Shown: in pieces, positions 22,431 through 33,482 of the stretch
Numbering within the stretch: the stretch's first letter is position 1
Layout of the letters: the number at the start of each line of letters is the position of its first letter
Assembly: GCF_018687715.1 (NCBI RefSeq)
Contig: NC_056766.1
Location: 28,527,433 to 28,591,432, forward strand
Direction: 5' to 3'
From: Carya illinoinensis
Taxonomy: Eukaryota > Streptophyta > Magnoliopsida > Fagales > Juglandaceae
DNA length: 64,000 bases
The notes under the pieces: generated by a model
What the model saw: the letters and a program-made list of their open reading frames with translations, nothing else
What the model was told of the DNA's origin: nothing
Databases searched by the model: none
Translations under genes and position numbers: made by a program

Positions 22431-23074
22431 TTCAATTCACACTATTTTTTAGCTACTTGCTCATCTATTACATGCAATGAGAGAAATCCTCAACCCGATA
22501 TCATGAGCAAGTAGCACTTTGAAATCACATCAAATAATCAATAATCATGGTGAGGAAAATACGCACTTTCATGAGAGCAAGAGATTGAGAAGTAGAATAT
22601 GAAATCCTGAATATACCTATAGAAATTTACCCCATATTACTAGCGTAGTCATATGAGTGAATCTACCTGAACAATAACTAAATGCTAAGGGTTGCACTGG
22701 AGTCGTCGGTGTTGTTGTTGATAAATGCTCTGATTTCTTGCCACCTTGAAGTCTTGAACAAAAAAAGGAAGAGGAGATTGTTGAAGTAATATACGATCTC
22801 AAAAGTGAGATGTAGACTTTCTTCCAAATGTGTACTTTTATAGACTTCATGTTAGTCATGGCCCTAACTTCTGATTAACTGAAAAGTGATTTTGATTCTT
22901 AGTTGTCCATGCTCCCTCTAGACTAAAGAATGGTAGAGACTGAGTGAACTGTTCAGACAAGGTGCGCACATCTTTGCTTCGTGTCTTGGAACTAGATACT
23001 GGGATGACCAGGACTTGGCTAAGCCTTTTAGCTTTTTTTGATACATGATTCTGGGATGTGCAAGGTGGTATAAT
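22431..23074. other. Unassigned 0.64 kb between L4 and L5, with a 13-bp hairpin
   Basis: I recognise no gene or element. GCTACTTGCTCAT (22452-22464) is followed after 38 nt by its perfect complement ATGAGCAAGTAGC (22503-22515). A minus-strand frame at 22617-22859 has no recognised match and is probably chance. It may be a minus-strand solo LTR, but no TG..CA ends with a duplication were found. Confidence 0.5.
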
Positions 23075-26000
23075 CCAATTAGAAATTTAGGTTTGATGCA
23101 TTAGGCATCTAAGGTCATAAGGGAATCAGGGCCACAAGCCCATGTAAGTTTCAGCTTCTATAAAAGCAAATTAGGGTTTTGAAACCCTAGGGAATCAGGG
23201 CACACGCCCAACTCGTTCTTTTGATGCCACATGTTATCCATGGCGACCCACACTAGGACTTGATGAATCTAGATGTGAATTGAGGGAAGAGAGGTGAGAG
23301 AATTTAGGGTTTGGAACCTTGCATGCCTACCCTAGGATTTCACCTACTCCTTGCCATGTGTCATGCATGCAAGAGGATTTGCTTGCAAGAAGGGACAGTT
23401 TGACACATGTCACTAGCATATGAAACTTCTCTAAAAAGGAAATAATGAGTATATGGAGAAGTGGCACCTAGGGGAAACCAAAGGACAAGAAGGGCATCCC
23501 TAGAGGGATTCGGTTTCTAAGAAAGCCTTACCACTTGCATGCATGTAAGATGGAAAGGGAAAGAGATAGCACTGGGAAAGGGCAAGATCTTACAAAAAGG
23601 GAAGCTTACACTCCTAAGGGCTTCTAGAAGGATTTTTGTGGAAGCTCAAGTGAGGTGGACAACAATAGGGACTTGTGACTTGCCACCCACCATGCCCAAT
23701 CACACCCTTTCCAAGACCTTGGAAGATGAAGGATCTCCTTGGGAAATAGAGGTACTTTTTAGCCACCAACACCCCACACACACCACTTGGCACCCATGCA
23801 CAAGGTTGAGGAGGATCTTGGTTGGAGGAATGACACTTTTGCCACTTGATACATTGAATCAAGACACAAGAGGAAGGGCAAAAAGGGAAGGTATGTAATA
23901 GCTCGCTGGAAATTCAATGGTAGAATTTCTATAGATTTTAGGAACCTCGTGAAAACTTCATAAGTTTTCACGAATCGACTAATCGCAAAGATTTCAGCTT
24001 GTCAACATAGTCAGTATTATTACTTGCTTTGGTACCAAAAATGCGATTTTAATTGTTTGAGGTAGTTAGAAGTGTCAGAATATGTTAGAGTCTAAGTCAC
24101 TAGACTCAGTTGAATATTTAGGATTTTATAGCACAATAACCCGTTTTCATAATTTTGGACGAAACGACTGTTTGAAACTGTGAATTTATTTTTAGGGGCA
24201 CTTTGGGGTTGAAATTTGGTAAACGATTTTGACTACAAGTTAATATGATTATTGAGAATTTTTCAGTACTAAGTTTATTACGTATTTTTGTGGAGTGAAT
24301 AGTAACTTTGATAAGCGTACTAAGTGAGGTGTTTTCAAAATCACGGTGTGGAATCTCCAAATTAGGTTAGAGAAGTTTTATTTGGACACTTGGCAAGATC
24401 TTAGCCACACATAGTGAATAGTATTAGACACTTGGCACAAACAAGAACTATTAGATGGATTTGTGAAGAAAATCAAGGTATGAGATCATGTCATCTAAGC
24501 AAAACGTTTTTCATCTGATCAACCAAATTGAGCCAGATCAAAGAGAGTTTCAACCCTAGTGAAACCCTAAATGGTTGGAATCCAATTGAAATCCCAAAAA
24601 CTTGGTTGAAACCGAAACCCTAAATGGTTTGCCTAAACCCTAAAGTTGGCCTTCAAACCCTTTTTGATCCAATTTCTAGTATTGTGTTTAATCACTTGAT
24701 TAAATCACTTCCACATGTTATTAATTTTTCAAATTCTTGTTATGGTATCATTATCTAACCTTTTAAACCTTAGAAATTTGATTGTGCAAAGAAAAATTGA
24801 ATTTGGGCTTGATAGCATCTCAAAACCTAACCAACCCCCTTTAAACCCCAAATTGAAATCCACTTGGTTGAGGCCCGGCCACCAAGACTCACGAATTTGG
24901 CCATCTTGGCAAAACTTCTTGAAGAAGTTTCCTCCCCCACATGGCAGACCATTTATTACCCTTGGCTGTACCCAATAGTGCCTTAATGAGATGGACAAAC
25001 CCACCCCATCAACCTCCATACCTCACAGCTTCTATAGGCAGTTCTTTCCCCTCACTATTCTCCATTTTATGTCACATAACCACCTCAAATCAAGGTTCAT
25101 TCAAGTCAATATCTTCCCCCTCCAGAATTCTTGTGTCGCGCAAGACACACTTCCTTCCCTTTCATTACTTCTTCATCCCGTTCTTAGAGAGAAACCCAAA
25201 ACAGCTATCTCAGGCAGATTTTTGGTTCTTTTTGTGTGGAGATTCTCAACCCTTTTTAGGTATTTTAACACAATTACTCCTTCATAAGAGTTGTTATTAT
25301 TTTAGTATATTTTTCATAGATATATTATTTGTATCATTCCATGGTCATTTGGTCGGTCAAAAGTATTTTTAAACATGGAAAGGTCATTCTGGGCATAAAA
25401 CTGGAGAGTATTTTATGTTTTGGAGTTTTTGACCAAGCTAATGGACATATCTTGGCTCGAAAATTTTATGGAGTGTTGTTAGCATGTGCTTAAGAGTTTT
25501 CATTGAGATTTTGTTGTATGAATAAAGTTTTTGATGATATATTTTCTTAGGAGAAAGTTTAAATATTTCATGATTTGATCTTACTCTAAAGGCTTTGATA
25601 TTTTCATATGATGATCCTAGGTCTCTTATTTTCATGTTAGGATGTTATTTTGAAAATATTTAGCATTAGTTTCAAATATATGATTTTTTTTTGCAAGAGG
25701 ATTTTGGTTAGGCCTAAGATTTGATGTTTTTGGATTAGATCCTTGTTTTATTGATTTGTAACCATGTGATTTTAATTTTGATAGTTGGATATTCTTTAGG
25801 ACATTTTTAAACCTTGTGATGCTTTATTTTGAAGATCTCACCTTCTTAAGCCACTGATCAAGAGATTTATGAAAGTTAGTTGAGGAAAAAGTTTATGTTT
25901 TTGGACTAAGTGTAAAACTAAAAACTGCAAGTGTTATTTTGTGCTTTTGGGGACTTTAGTTTGATGATTTAAAGCATGGTTGATCTTAGGATGATGTTAT

Positions 26001-27035
26001 GAATTTGTTAGAAGTAAGATTTGATTTTTTGGAATTCTTGGAGATGTTTTGATTTAGGGTTAAAACTTGTGATTTAAGTATTTGGATCTTTTTACAAAAA
26101 GTTTGGTGTTGATTATTAGCTTTTTCTAAATAAATGTTTTAAGTATGGTTTTAAATTTAGGATAGGAAGATCTTTGTTGCAAAATTTTGGTTTAAGCATT
26201 ACTTTTGAAGTTGGAAGTAATTGGAACAAAAATCAAGAGAAATGACCTATGGATGTTTCGGCTATAGTGTGTTTTCCTTAGTTATGATTTATTTTAAATT
26301 TTTCTGAATTGATATTTGAGTTTAGGACAAAATTTATATGAGGAATGTAAATTTTAGAAATTTTTGGAGTTAGGATGTGAAATCCTTAGGTTAGGGGTAA
26401 AATGGTCATTTTTTCACATGTAGAGGGTAAAATGGTAATTTTACTCTAAGTTGTCTCTTTTACACATTTCTAATTGTTAGTAATTAAATTTATAACTTTT
26501 AGAATATCCTTTTATAGTTCCTCATGTTTCGTGCCTTATTTTCATAGAATGCAGCAAACGAGGTAAGTTAGCTTCTAACTTACTATCAGTTTATCGTGTA
26601 TATATGATGGGTAAGGGAATTACAATTTATGTATGTATGTTATCATATATGCCATGCTATGCCATGTCATTACATGTTTATCTGTTACGCATGATTTATT
26701 TTGTCATGAATATTTATCTGTTATACAATCTATTCTGTCATGTATTGCTATATGTTATAAGTATGCTATATGTTACATGTATGTCATATCATGTAATATA
26801 TATTGTTGCAAGTATGTCATGTCAAGTATGATAACTGTTCATGTTCGGTCATGTTATGAAGTGTTTTCATCTCAAGTAAGTCATGTTTTTCAAGTTACAT
26901 TTAAATTAGTAATGTTTAGCATACTCCTGATGTAATCATTATGATTGTCCGAGCATCTCTACTTGTAATTCACACGAGGTACTTTTGGCAAAATCATTTT
27001 TATTGTCAAAATGTCGTTCAAGTTCAATTATGCAG

Positions 27036-27378
27036 ATACTCCTAGCGTAATTATTCTGATTGTTAGGGTATCTTATTTAAAATACTCATAATGGAATCAT
27101 TCTGATTGTTAGAGTATTACTAGATACTCTTGGTGTAATCATTCTGATTGCTAGGGTACGTGTTTTAAAATACTCATGATAGAATCATTCTGATTGTTAG
27201 AGTATTACTAGGTACTCCTGGTGTAATCATTCTGATTGGTAGGGACGTGTTTTAAAATATTCACGATGGAATCATTCTGATTGTCAGAGTATCTCTGATG
27301 GAATATGTTGGGCAGAATCATTCTGATTGTTCAATATTCCTAATAAAACGACTTGCGGAATCATTTTGATTGTCAGAA
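27036..27378. repeat. 44-bp minisatellite inside L1
   Basis: AATCATTCTGATTGTTAG recurs at about 27048, 27094, 27136, 27182, 27225, 27269, 27315 and 27358, at 42-46 bp spacing. Alternate units differ (TACTCCTGGTGTAATC and ATACTCATGATGGAATC), giving an 88-89-bp higher-order dimer. One more diverged unit is at 26931. Confidence 0.85.
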
Positions 27379-27900
27379 TTCAAGTCCAAGTTCATGTTAA
27401 GTAAAGAAGCAATATTTCAAGTTTATGTTACGTCAAGTTTCAGATCAAGTGCATGTTAAGTCAAGTTTCAGATCAAGTTGATTTTATGTTATGTCCATGT
27501 TCACATTAAGTTTCAAGTTCATGTTCATATCATGTTATGTTTACATTTATGTTATGTTCAATTCACTTTCATGTCATGTTATGTTCACGTACATATTATG
27601 TTTAAGTTCAAGCTCATGTTATGTTATGTTCACGTTCACATTATATCTCAAGTTCACGTTTATGTCATGTTATATTCAGGTTTATGTTAAGTTCATGTTC
27701 ATGCTTATGTTATGTATGTTCATGTTCATGTTATGTTTTAAGTCTATGTTATATTTCAAGTTCACGTTCATGTTATACTGCTAGTCCATGTTATGTTTTA
27801 AGTTTAACTTCATGTCATGTCAAGTAAAATTCAGTTTACGTTTCAGTTTAGGTTATGTCAGTTATGCCATGCTATATGTCAAGTTATGCTATGCTTACTT
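27379..27900. repeat. Degenerate TCATGTTATGTTCA-type low-complexity tract in L1
   Basis: The stretch is built almost wholly from CAAGTTCATGTTATGTT-like words in irregular order. L2 has a similar tract at about 38090-38235 (CACGTTCACGTT, CAGTTCATGTTCAATTCATG). Small frames here are by-products of the repeats. Confidence 0.8.
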
Positions 27901-28610
27901 ACGACTTTAATTATGCATTCATGCTTTTACTACCATGCATGCATCATTAACCTATGAGAGAGTTTCTTATTAACTTACCGAGATTTGAAATCAAATTTCA
28001 TTGTGGTAGTCCCAACTACCATTCTCCTCAAATGGTAGATCTTGTTACAAAACCCGAAGGAAAATCGGAATCCGACCAACTGAACACGGTCGACTAAGCT
28101 ACGGTGCGACGTCGATGATGGCATAGTATTTAACTTAGGTTACTACTTGTACTTATGAAGTTGTATCTTCAATACTCTTTTGATCACAACCATTTTGGAC
28201 TACTGTTGTGATCATGGTTGTTTAGTATACCTTTATGCATGAAGTATGTTTCAAGTATTTGAGATATTTTTAGTTTGGTACATAGTATTGCTAAAGAAAA
28301 AAAAATATTCGCTATGAATATTGTATAATGCTAGATGCATGTTAGGAATATTGCATCTTATATGTCATGAACGGGGGCATGTAACATTGTGTTATATGTC
28401 CCGACGCTTCAGATGTCCGTTTGATCCGAAGTGTAATCTGGGGGCATCACAAGGTAGGGTTTCAGTTTTTAAGGAGCCATGCCACTTGTCCAAAAGGTTG
28501 CTTTTGGTTCCCAACACAATCCAATGATGGGGTGGGGAAGTGGCACACAGTTTTGATGCCACTTGGCATCCATGCACAAAGCATCAGTTTACAACAAGGA
28601 TCCACAAGCC

Positions 28611-28617
28611 TATAAAA
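28611..28617 (+). promoter_or_regulatory. TATA box of LTR L5
   Basis: TATAAAA in the GC-richer context AAGCCTATAAAAAGGGAGGAGCC. This is the most promoter-like site of the L5 LTR. Confidence 0.55.
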
Positions 28618-29655
28618 AGGGAGGAGCCGAAAACCTTGAGTTGTTTGGTCACTCGGAAGAAAATTTTTGAGACATTCGGCCTTCTCACTTTCTCTCTATT
28701 CTCTGCCATTTTCTCTACATCCAAACACTAACCACACCACCCTCCATCCACTTAAACATCATCCTAAGTGCTTTCCAAGTTAAAGACGTCATCATCTACA
28801 AGGAAAGACATGAAAGGTAAGGAAAACCAAATACTTTCTTTCCTTGCATCTCACACACGGTCAAGCGATGGAGTTTTGGACTTCCATGAGTTTTTCTTGA
28901 ACAAATGTTCAATGCACACATGACCAAGAGAAGAGAAATGCTCTTGAATTTATGAACTATTTCCTCATGAGCAACACACATACACTCGGGTACTCAGGGG
29001 TTTCTTCTCTAAAGAATGAAAATCCAAATCTTTTTTGCTTAAGGTCTATGAGAATGATTGTCTTTGAGAGGGATAAAGGCCATAGCATAAACACTTGTTG
29101 TACCAGGGTTTTGGTCTCATGAAAGTTTCGGACCCATGGAAGGGTTCTGAATGCTAGAGATTTTCTTGTTTTGAAGAACAACCAAAACCATGACACTTAC
29201 TCACACACATGGATTAGGGTTTCTAAAAGATCCATTCTCATGAATCCTAAACTAGAAGATCCCAAGTTCATGAAAAGATTGGATATTTATGCATTTTAAT
29301 CAATGATATGTTTCGCCATGCTTGTGTGATGTATTATCAATGTATGTTTGAATCCCTAAGTGCATAAAATAAATGAATATCCATGCATATTAAAGTTTGC
29401 ATGTTTCTGCCATGCATAGTTTATGTGGAAGTATAATTCCTTTGTTCCTTGTTTGTTGATTAAATTTTTTTTGTTTAATTGAATAAGAACATGGTTGCAT
29501 GTTCTAATATTTTCAAGCCATAACGTGGAATGCATATGGTTGCACGTGATTACATGATGTATGATTTGCATTAAGTTTTGGCATGCATGAGTACCTGTTT
29601 CAAGAAAAGTGCAAGGTATCATAGTCCATGTCACATGCATTGGATTTGTGAAATT

Positions 29656-29657
<2 letters not shown>

Positions 29658-29695
<38 letters not shown>
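29658..29695. repeat. 38-base poly(T) run in L5
   Basis: An uninterrupted T run between AAATTGG and AAGAAAAAAG. The exact length may be a sequencing or assembly estimate. Confidence 0.9.
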
Positions 29696-29699
<4 letters not shown>

Positions 29700-30940
29700 A
29701 AAAAGTTGTTTAAAGTTTTGTTATGACCTCAAATGCTAGGATAGGGGAATGTCCTAGTGAAACTCCTCTATCCACTTAGGAGTGATTAAAATAGAGTGGT
29801 AGCCCTTGGGTCAATAAAATATAGTTGACAAACCTCAAATGATTCCTAAAAGGGAAAGGATACCAAAACAAGATTGCACCTAAAGCGAGTGAGTGCCATA
29901 AGGTGAAGGTGAAAATGTGCACTATCGTACTATGTATGTTTAATAATAAAATGTAGTCACCTCGGTCAAAGTGGGTCATTGGTTGATGCGGTAACTACTG
30001 GGGAACACATATTTATATAGGGGAGCCGTGAGGTATCCAATTATATGTTTAAAGTTATGAATAAGGCCTTAAACTCCAAGATATGCTATGCTATGTTATA
30101 TGATCAAGAGCTCGATCTCATATGTATGTTTAAGAACCAAGAATGAAAAGATGAAAAGACGTTTTTCTAAAAAAGTCATAAATCTCTCTATTACACATTA
30201 TTAGTTTTTTTTAAAGGTCAAAGTGCATAAATAAAGTTCATGTCCATGCATTTATTATGGTTTACTCTTATATGTTTATGATATCTATTGTACGTTACTT
30301 GTTTACTTACTAAGATTTCTCGAAATTTCATTGTGGTAATTTTCACTACTATTTCCCACCTGAAAATAGTAGAAATTGTAAAAAAAACACAAGAAGGAGA
30401 CCATGGGGAAGCACAAGAAACAAGCTCCCCAAATACCTAGGGAGACCTTGAAGAGCTGTGTAAGCTCATTGGAGCAATCCATTTTGGATAGGTTGGAAGG
30501 TGTCGACCAGTTTATCACTGAAGTGTTATAGCTCTTCAAGGAACTAAGGAAGATTTTGAACCAAGATAAGGTCGAGTAGGAATGGCCTAGCTAGATGATG
30601 TTTTAACAAGGGATCATGGACACAATGAAAAAAAAATTATGTTTTGATGACTTTTGATGATGGTCCCATGTTCTTTGGAGTTTTTGAAAAACAACTATGC
30701 TTTAGAAGATTTTTATGAGATTAAATCTTTTAGGATTATTGTGCTTTAGTATTATGATATTTATTCTACCACCTGACCTATGTAGTAAAAGAATTTTTCT
30801 GCTATAATTTTATTGCATACTATTATATTAATAGGTTCATTACATCTTATCTATCATATACGAGGGGTATATAGCTTTGTGTTATATGTCTCGACGCTTC
30901 AGTCACCATCCAATCCCAAACGGGGACTGGGGGCATCACA

Positions 30941-31349
30941 GGTACATAGCTCATCTCCTTATAAGATTTGTCCATGTGGCAGTTTTGCGATCAGAGATTT
31001 GGTCTGCTGGTCCATATTCCACCTTTCCTAGGCGCACTCATGTTGTGGTGTCATTGCTGGAGCATGGGCTTGGTATGTCACTTGCTACCATCTGAGCTCC
31101 TCGTAGAGAGTGCTCCTAGCTTTCCATAGGGCTTCTCTTTGCTCGTTACTCACTTTCCTATTGTCATCATGTCCTTTGAGGTGTTGGGCGTACACTTCTT
31201 AGTCTCCTTGTTCTCTTCGTGCTTCTCATATTGCTTTACCAGCCACAACATATTGCTCACCTTACTTTGTACTTGGCTGCATGTTGCTCCCCCAGCTGCC
31301 TTTTTCCCATTAGCGTTTTACCCGCATGAGGGGAATTCTTTCCCTTGGG
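30941..31349. other. Unassigned 0.4 kb after L5
   Basis: It is less AT-rich than its surroundings. No reading frame matches anything I recognise, and no repeat ends are visible. It lies between the end of LTR L5 and the start of the TNL relic, and could be upstream gene sequence or another mobile fragment. Confidence 0.4.
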
Positions 31350-31647
31350 TTGGCATAGTCTTCACAAATAATATAGTTTTTCCATATCCATCAATAGTGT
31401 TGTTGGAATAAAGCATCTTGTGTTGATGGATTGCCTACAACTTAAAGAAGGTCTAGAGCTTCCACCCAATATAGAGCGTGTGCATGCTAACTGATGCATC
31501 TCATTGGAAAGCTTTCCAAGAGTATAAAATAAGTTCAAATTGAATACTAGTACCTTAAGATCACTCAAATTAATTGAATTGCTCAAATGCTATGACATGT
31601 CATGAATATTGGGAATCATGTGGCAAATCCTTTTTTGACTGAGGTAT

Positions 31648-31665
31648 CCCCCCCCCCCCCCCCCC
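31648..31665. repeat. 18-base poly(C) run within the TNL intron
   Basis: An uninterrupted C run follows GAGGTAT at the 5' end of the inferred intron and is followed by GCGGGCGAGGCC. It is rare in an AT-rich plant region and its length may be imprecise. Confidence 0.9.
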
Positions 31666-31853
31666 GCGGGCGAGGCCCCACCCCTTTCTTTGTGTCTCTG
31701 ATGTTTCTTTATTTTTCTACATGTTTATGTGTGTTTTGAATTAAAATTTGTAAGTTTACATTTTGTGATAAATGTTTAATAGGGACATCTTAATGACTAT
31801 TTTGGTGGCATTATATTTCTGGGAGATACAATTCCTAAGTGGTTCATCCACTG

Positions 31854-31941
31854 GCAAAGGCCTATGGCCTGATGGTATAACACCCAAATCTCCAACATGG
31901 AGGTCTTGGGTTTGACCCCCCTCCAAAAAAATAAAAAAAAA
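31854..31941 (+). mobile_element. Short tRNA-derived SINE with 17-bp target duplication
   Basis: The body reads GCAAAGGCCTATGGCCTGAT... with an A-box-like TGGCCTGATGG and a B-box-like GGTTTGACCCC (consensus GGTTCGANTCC) about 35 bp later, then an A-rich tail. The flanks are AAGTGGTTCATCCACTG (31837-31853) and AAGTGGTTCATCCATTG (31942-31958), 16 of 17 identical. Removing it restores the TNL codons for KWFIH. The body is only about 70 bp plus the tail. A simple tRNA gene is ruled out by the missing cloverleaf arms and the target duplication. Confidence 0.82.
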
Positions 31942-32350
31942 AAGTGGTTCATCCATTGTGAGGAGTCTTTAAATAATTCTTAATCATGTGAAATAGATAT
32001 AGATGGCAGTTTGTATTTCGATGAGATAAGAGGAATTGCTTTGTGTGTTATTATTCAAGCTAATATTGAAAGCTATCGATTAGATTTATTTCATTTTCTT
32101 AGTGTTGAGATCACCAATAATGGCTTGCAAAAGTATTATATATAATGAGATATTGCTTGATGAAGGGAGTTTAGAATTTGGAGATCAAGTAGGGTTAGAG
32201 TTCTTTGCTCTACAACCTTTTAAGTTAAATGGGACCAGTCTAAATGTTGAGTTTTCTTGTGATTCAAGCTCATTATGCATTGAAAGTTGCGGAGTCCATT
32301 TGATGCATAAGCATGCAGAGAATGCAAAAGATCATTCAAATGTCCTCTAA

Positions 32351-33237
32351 CTATTAATATAACTACAAATTGGAATCTGACTGCCATCAATAACCTAAGA
32401 GGTGGACTACAATCTTGGAGATCTAAAATTTAAACTTTGAGGATACTCAACTTGGTGATTCACTACTAATTTGATCAAATCACTTATAACATTATTGATC
32501 AACCTATCGTCTTTTCTTCATTCATTACTCAAAATGCTTGTTTTCTTCTTGATGAACTTTCAAATCACACCCCCATACATTAAAATCAACAAACTTGTTT
32601 TGATCTTCACTTGGGACCCTATGATAATTCCTGTTTTGTTCCAAAGTTGACAACTCAATATTGTGGTGTGAGGTCTATATGATCCTACTTTGTGTTGGCA
32701 TGCATATTCCATATAACAAAAACTTAAAATTCTTTTCATATTTCTTAGGAATATTACTTGTCAAGCCACCATTTTCTCATAAACACACAACTTGATCTTG
32801 GCCATTTTCGCTTCAGCATGGTGAAAGCTAATCAATCTAGACAGGTGACACGACCTTCTTGAATGAGAATTATGTTATTGGAGATGTATAGTCGGATGGA
32901 TATTAAACATAATGTTCCAATGCAGGGCAACTAGAAGATTGTGTTCTAGACTCAAGATCACAGAGGGAGGTTCAACTCCAAGATCTACAAATTTCCTTCA
33001 AGGAATATGTACCATAACCAGTAGAGGATTGATCTTACATGACTTTGATTCTTTTTCATCATTTTGTTTGAACATGTTTTTGTCTCAAAACGGTCATAAT
33101 ATGTTTTATCAGTTGATTTAACATCCTTTTATAAATTTAGTATTGAGTAATAAATTACTAAAATGTATGGAATGAAAGTTTAATAAATTACTAAACTCTC
33201 AAACGAAGTATATGTGATCATGATCTTCTAAAAATAT
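32351..33237. other. Unassigned 0.9 kb between the TNL relic and L2
   Basis: It is AT-rich with no recognised coding sequence or repeat ends. It could be the 3' flank of the TNL gene. A 69-codon frame at 32912-33121 matches nothing I know. Confidence 0.4.
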
Positions 33238-33361
33238 TGTAACAGCCCGCCAAAAACTCAAAGGATGAATTTCTTTAAGCTTTAGGAATCTCATGAAAAT
33301 CCTGAAAGTTTTCACAAATCGACCAATCGAGTAGGTTTTAGTCTATCATTGTTGCCACTCA

Positions 33362-33482
33362 TATGTTCTACTCTTGTTAAAATGGGTTGTAAACTTTCTC
33401 TTACTTATGGAACTCTTCTTGATGATCCTACGTCCTATCGGTAGATTGTTGGTGCTTTGCAATATCTTAAATTAACTATATT
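33362..33482 (+). pseudogene. Captured Ty1/copia pol scrap (RNase H-proximal) inside L2
   Basis: About 120 bp absent from L1 at the same place. One frame reads MGCKLSLTYGTLLDDPTSYR, a stop, then IVGALQYLKLTI. Plant copia pol has a near-identical stretch (DPT.YR..VGALQYLT.TRPDI) between RT and RNase H. The fragment is not flanked by an evident duplication, and is probably filler DNA copied during break repair or template switching. Confidence 0.7.

Larger units (their letters stand above)
23894..28451 (+). mobile_element. Solo LTR L1 (4558 bp) with AGGTA duplication
   Basis: It starts TGTAATAGCTCGCTGG at 23894 and ends GGGGGCATCACA at 28451. The flanks are AGGTA (23889-23893) and AGGTA (28452-28456), a perfect 5-bp target duplication. 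There is no gag, pol or primer site between, so this is one LTR left after recombination between two. Its start matches L2 at 33238 (TGTAACAGCCCGCC). Long LTRs of this kind belong to Tekay-type chromoviruses; the assignment rests on similarity to the LTR of element G and is inference. Frames such as 24941-25372 are not conserved in L2. Confidence 0.85.
23075..30940 (+). mobile_element. LTR L5 (long Tekay-like LTR), split by L1
   Basis: The two parts, about 23075-23893 and 28457-30940, read as one LTR once L1 and one AGGTA copy are removed. The second part has a TATAAAA at 28611 in the context CACAAGCCTATAAAAAGGGAGG, with CCACTTGGCATCCATGCAC just upstream. It ends GACTGGGGGCATCACA at 30940. 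The body aligns with L6. Short frames in the U3 (such as 23539-23898) are not conserved and are not genes. The left end is approximate, and no internal region is attached, so this may be a solo LTR. Confidence 0.6.
31350..32350 (+). pseudogene. 3' fragment of a TIR-NBS-LRR resistance gene (last LRR plus C-JID)
   Basis: Near 31395 the frame reads GIKHLVLMDCLQLKEGLELP then PNIERVHAN, stop, CISLESFP, the classic end of a TNL LRR region. A GT-AG intron fits 31644-31782 in phase (GAG|GTATCC ... TTTAATAG|GGACAT). The next exon gives FLGDTIPKWFIH, broken by a SINE, then FDEIRGIALCVII. After a frameshift, 32102-32350 gives FGDQVGLEFFALQPFKLNGT and SLCIESCGVHLMHKH, matching the C-terminal jelly-roll/Ig-like (C-JID) domain of TNLs. 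At least three stops and one frameshift make it non-functional. TIR, NB-ARC and most LRRs are absent. TNLs act as intracellular immune receptors. The retained intron shows a genomic copy, not a retrocopy. Confidence 0.8.

Noticed and set aside
23539..23898. 119-codon plus frame
   Set aside because: It lies in the U3 of L5, runs across the AGGTA duplication into L1, and shows no domain.
24941..25372. 143-codon plus frame as a possible gene
   Set aside because: It lies wholly within solo LTR L1 and is not conserved in the matching part of L2 (34.4-34.8 kb); its composition reflects a CT-rich leader.
31854..31941. A tRNA gene
   Set aside because: Only A- and B-box-like strings exist; acceptor and anticodon stems cannot be drawn, and a 17-bp target duplication borders it.
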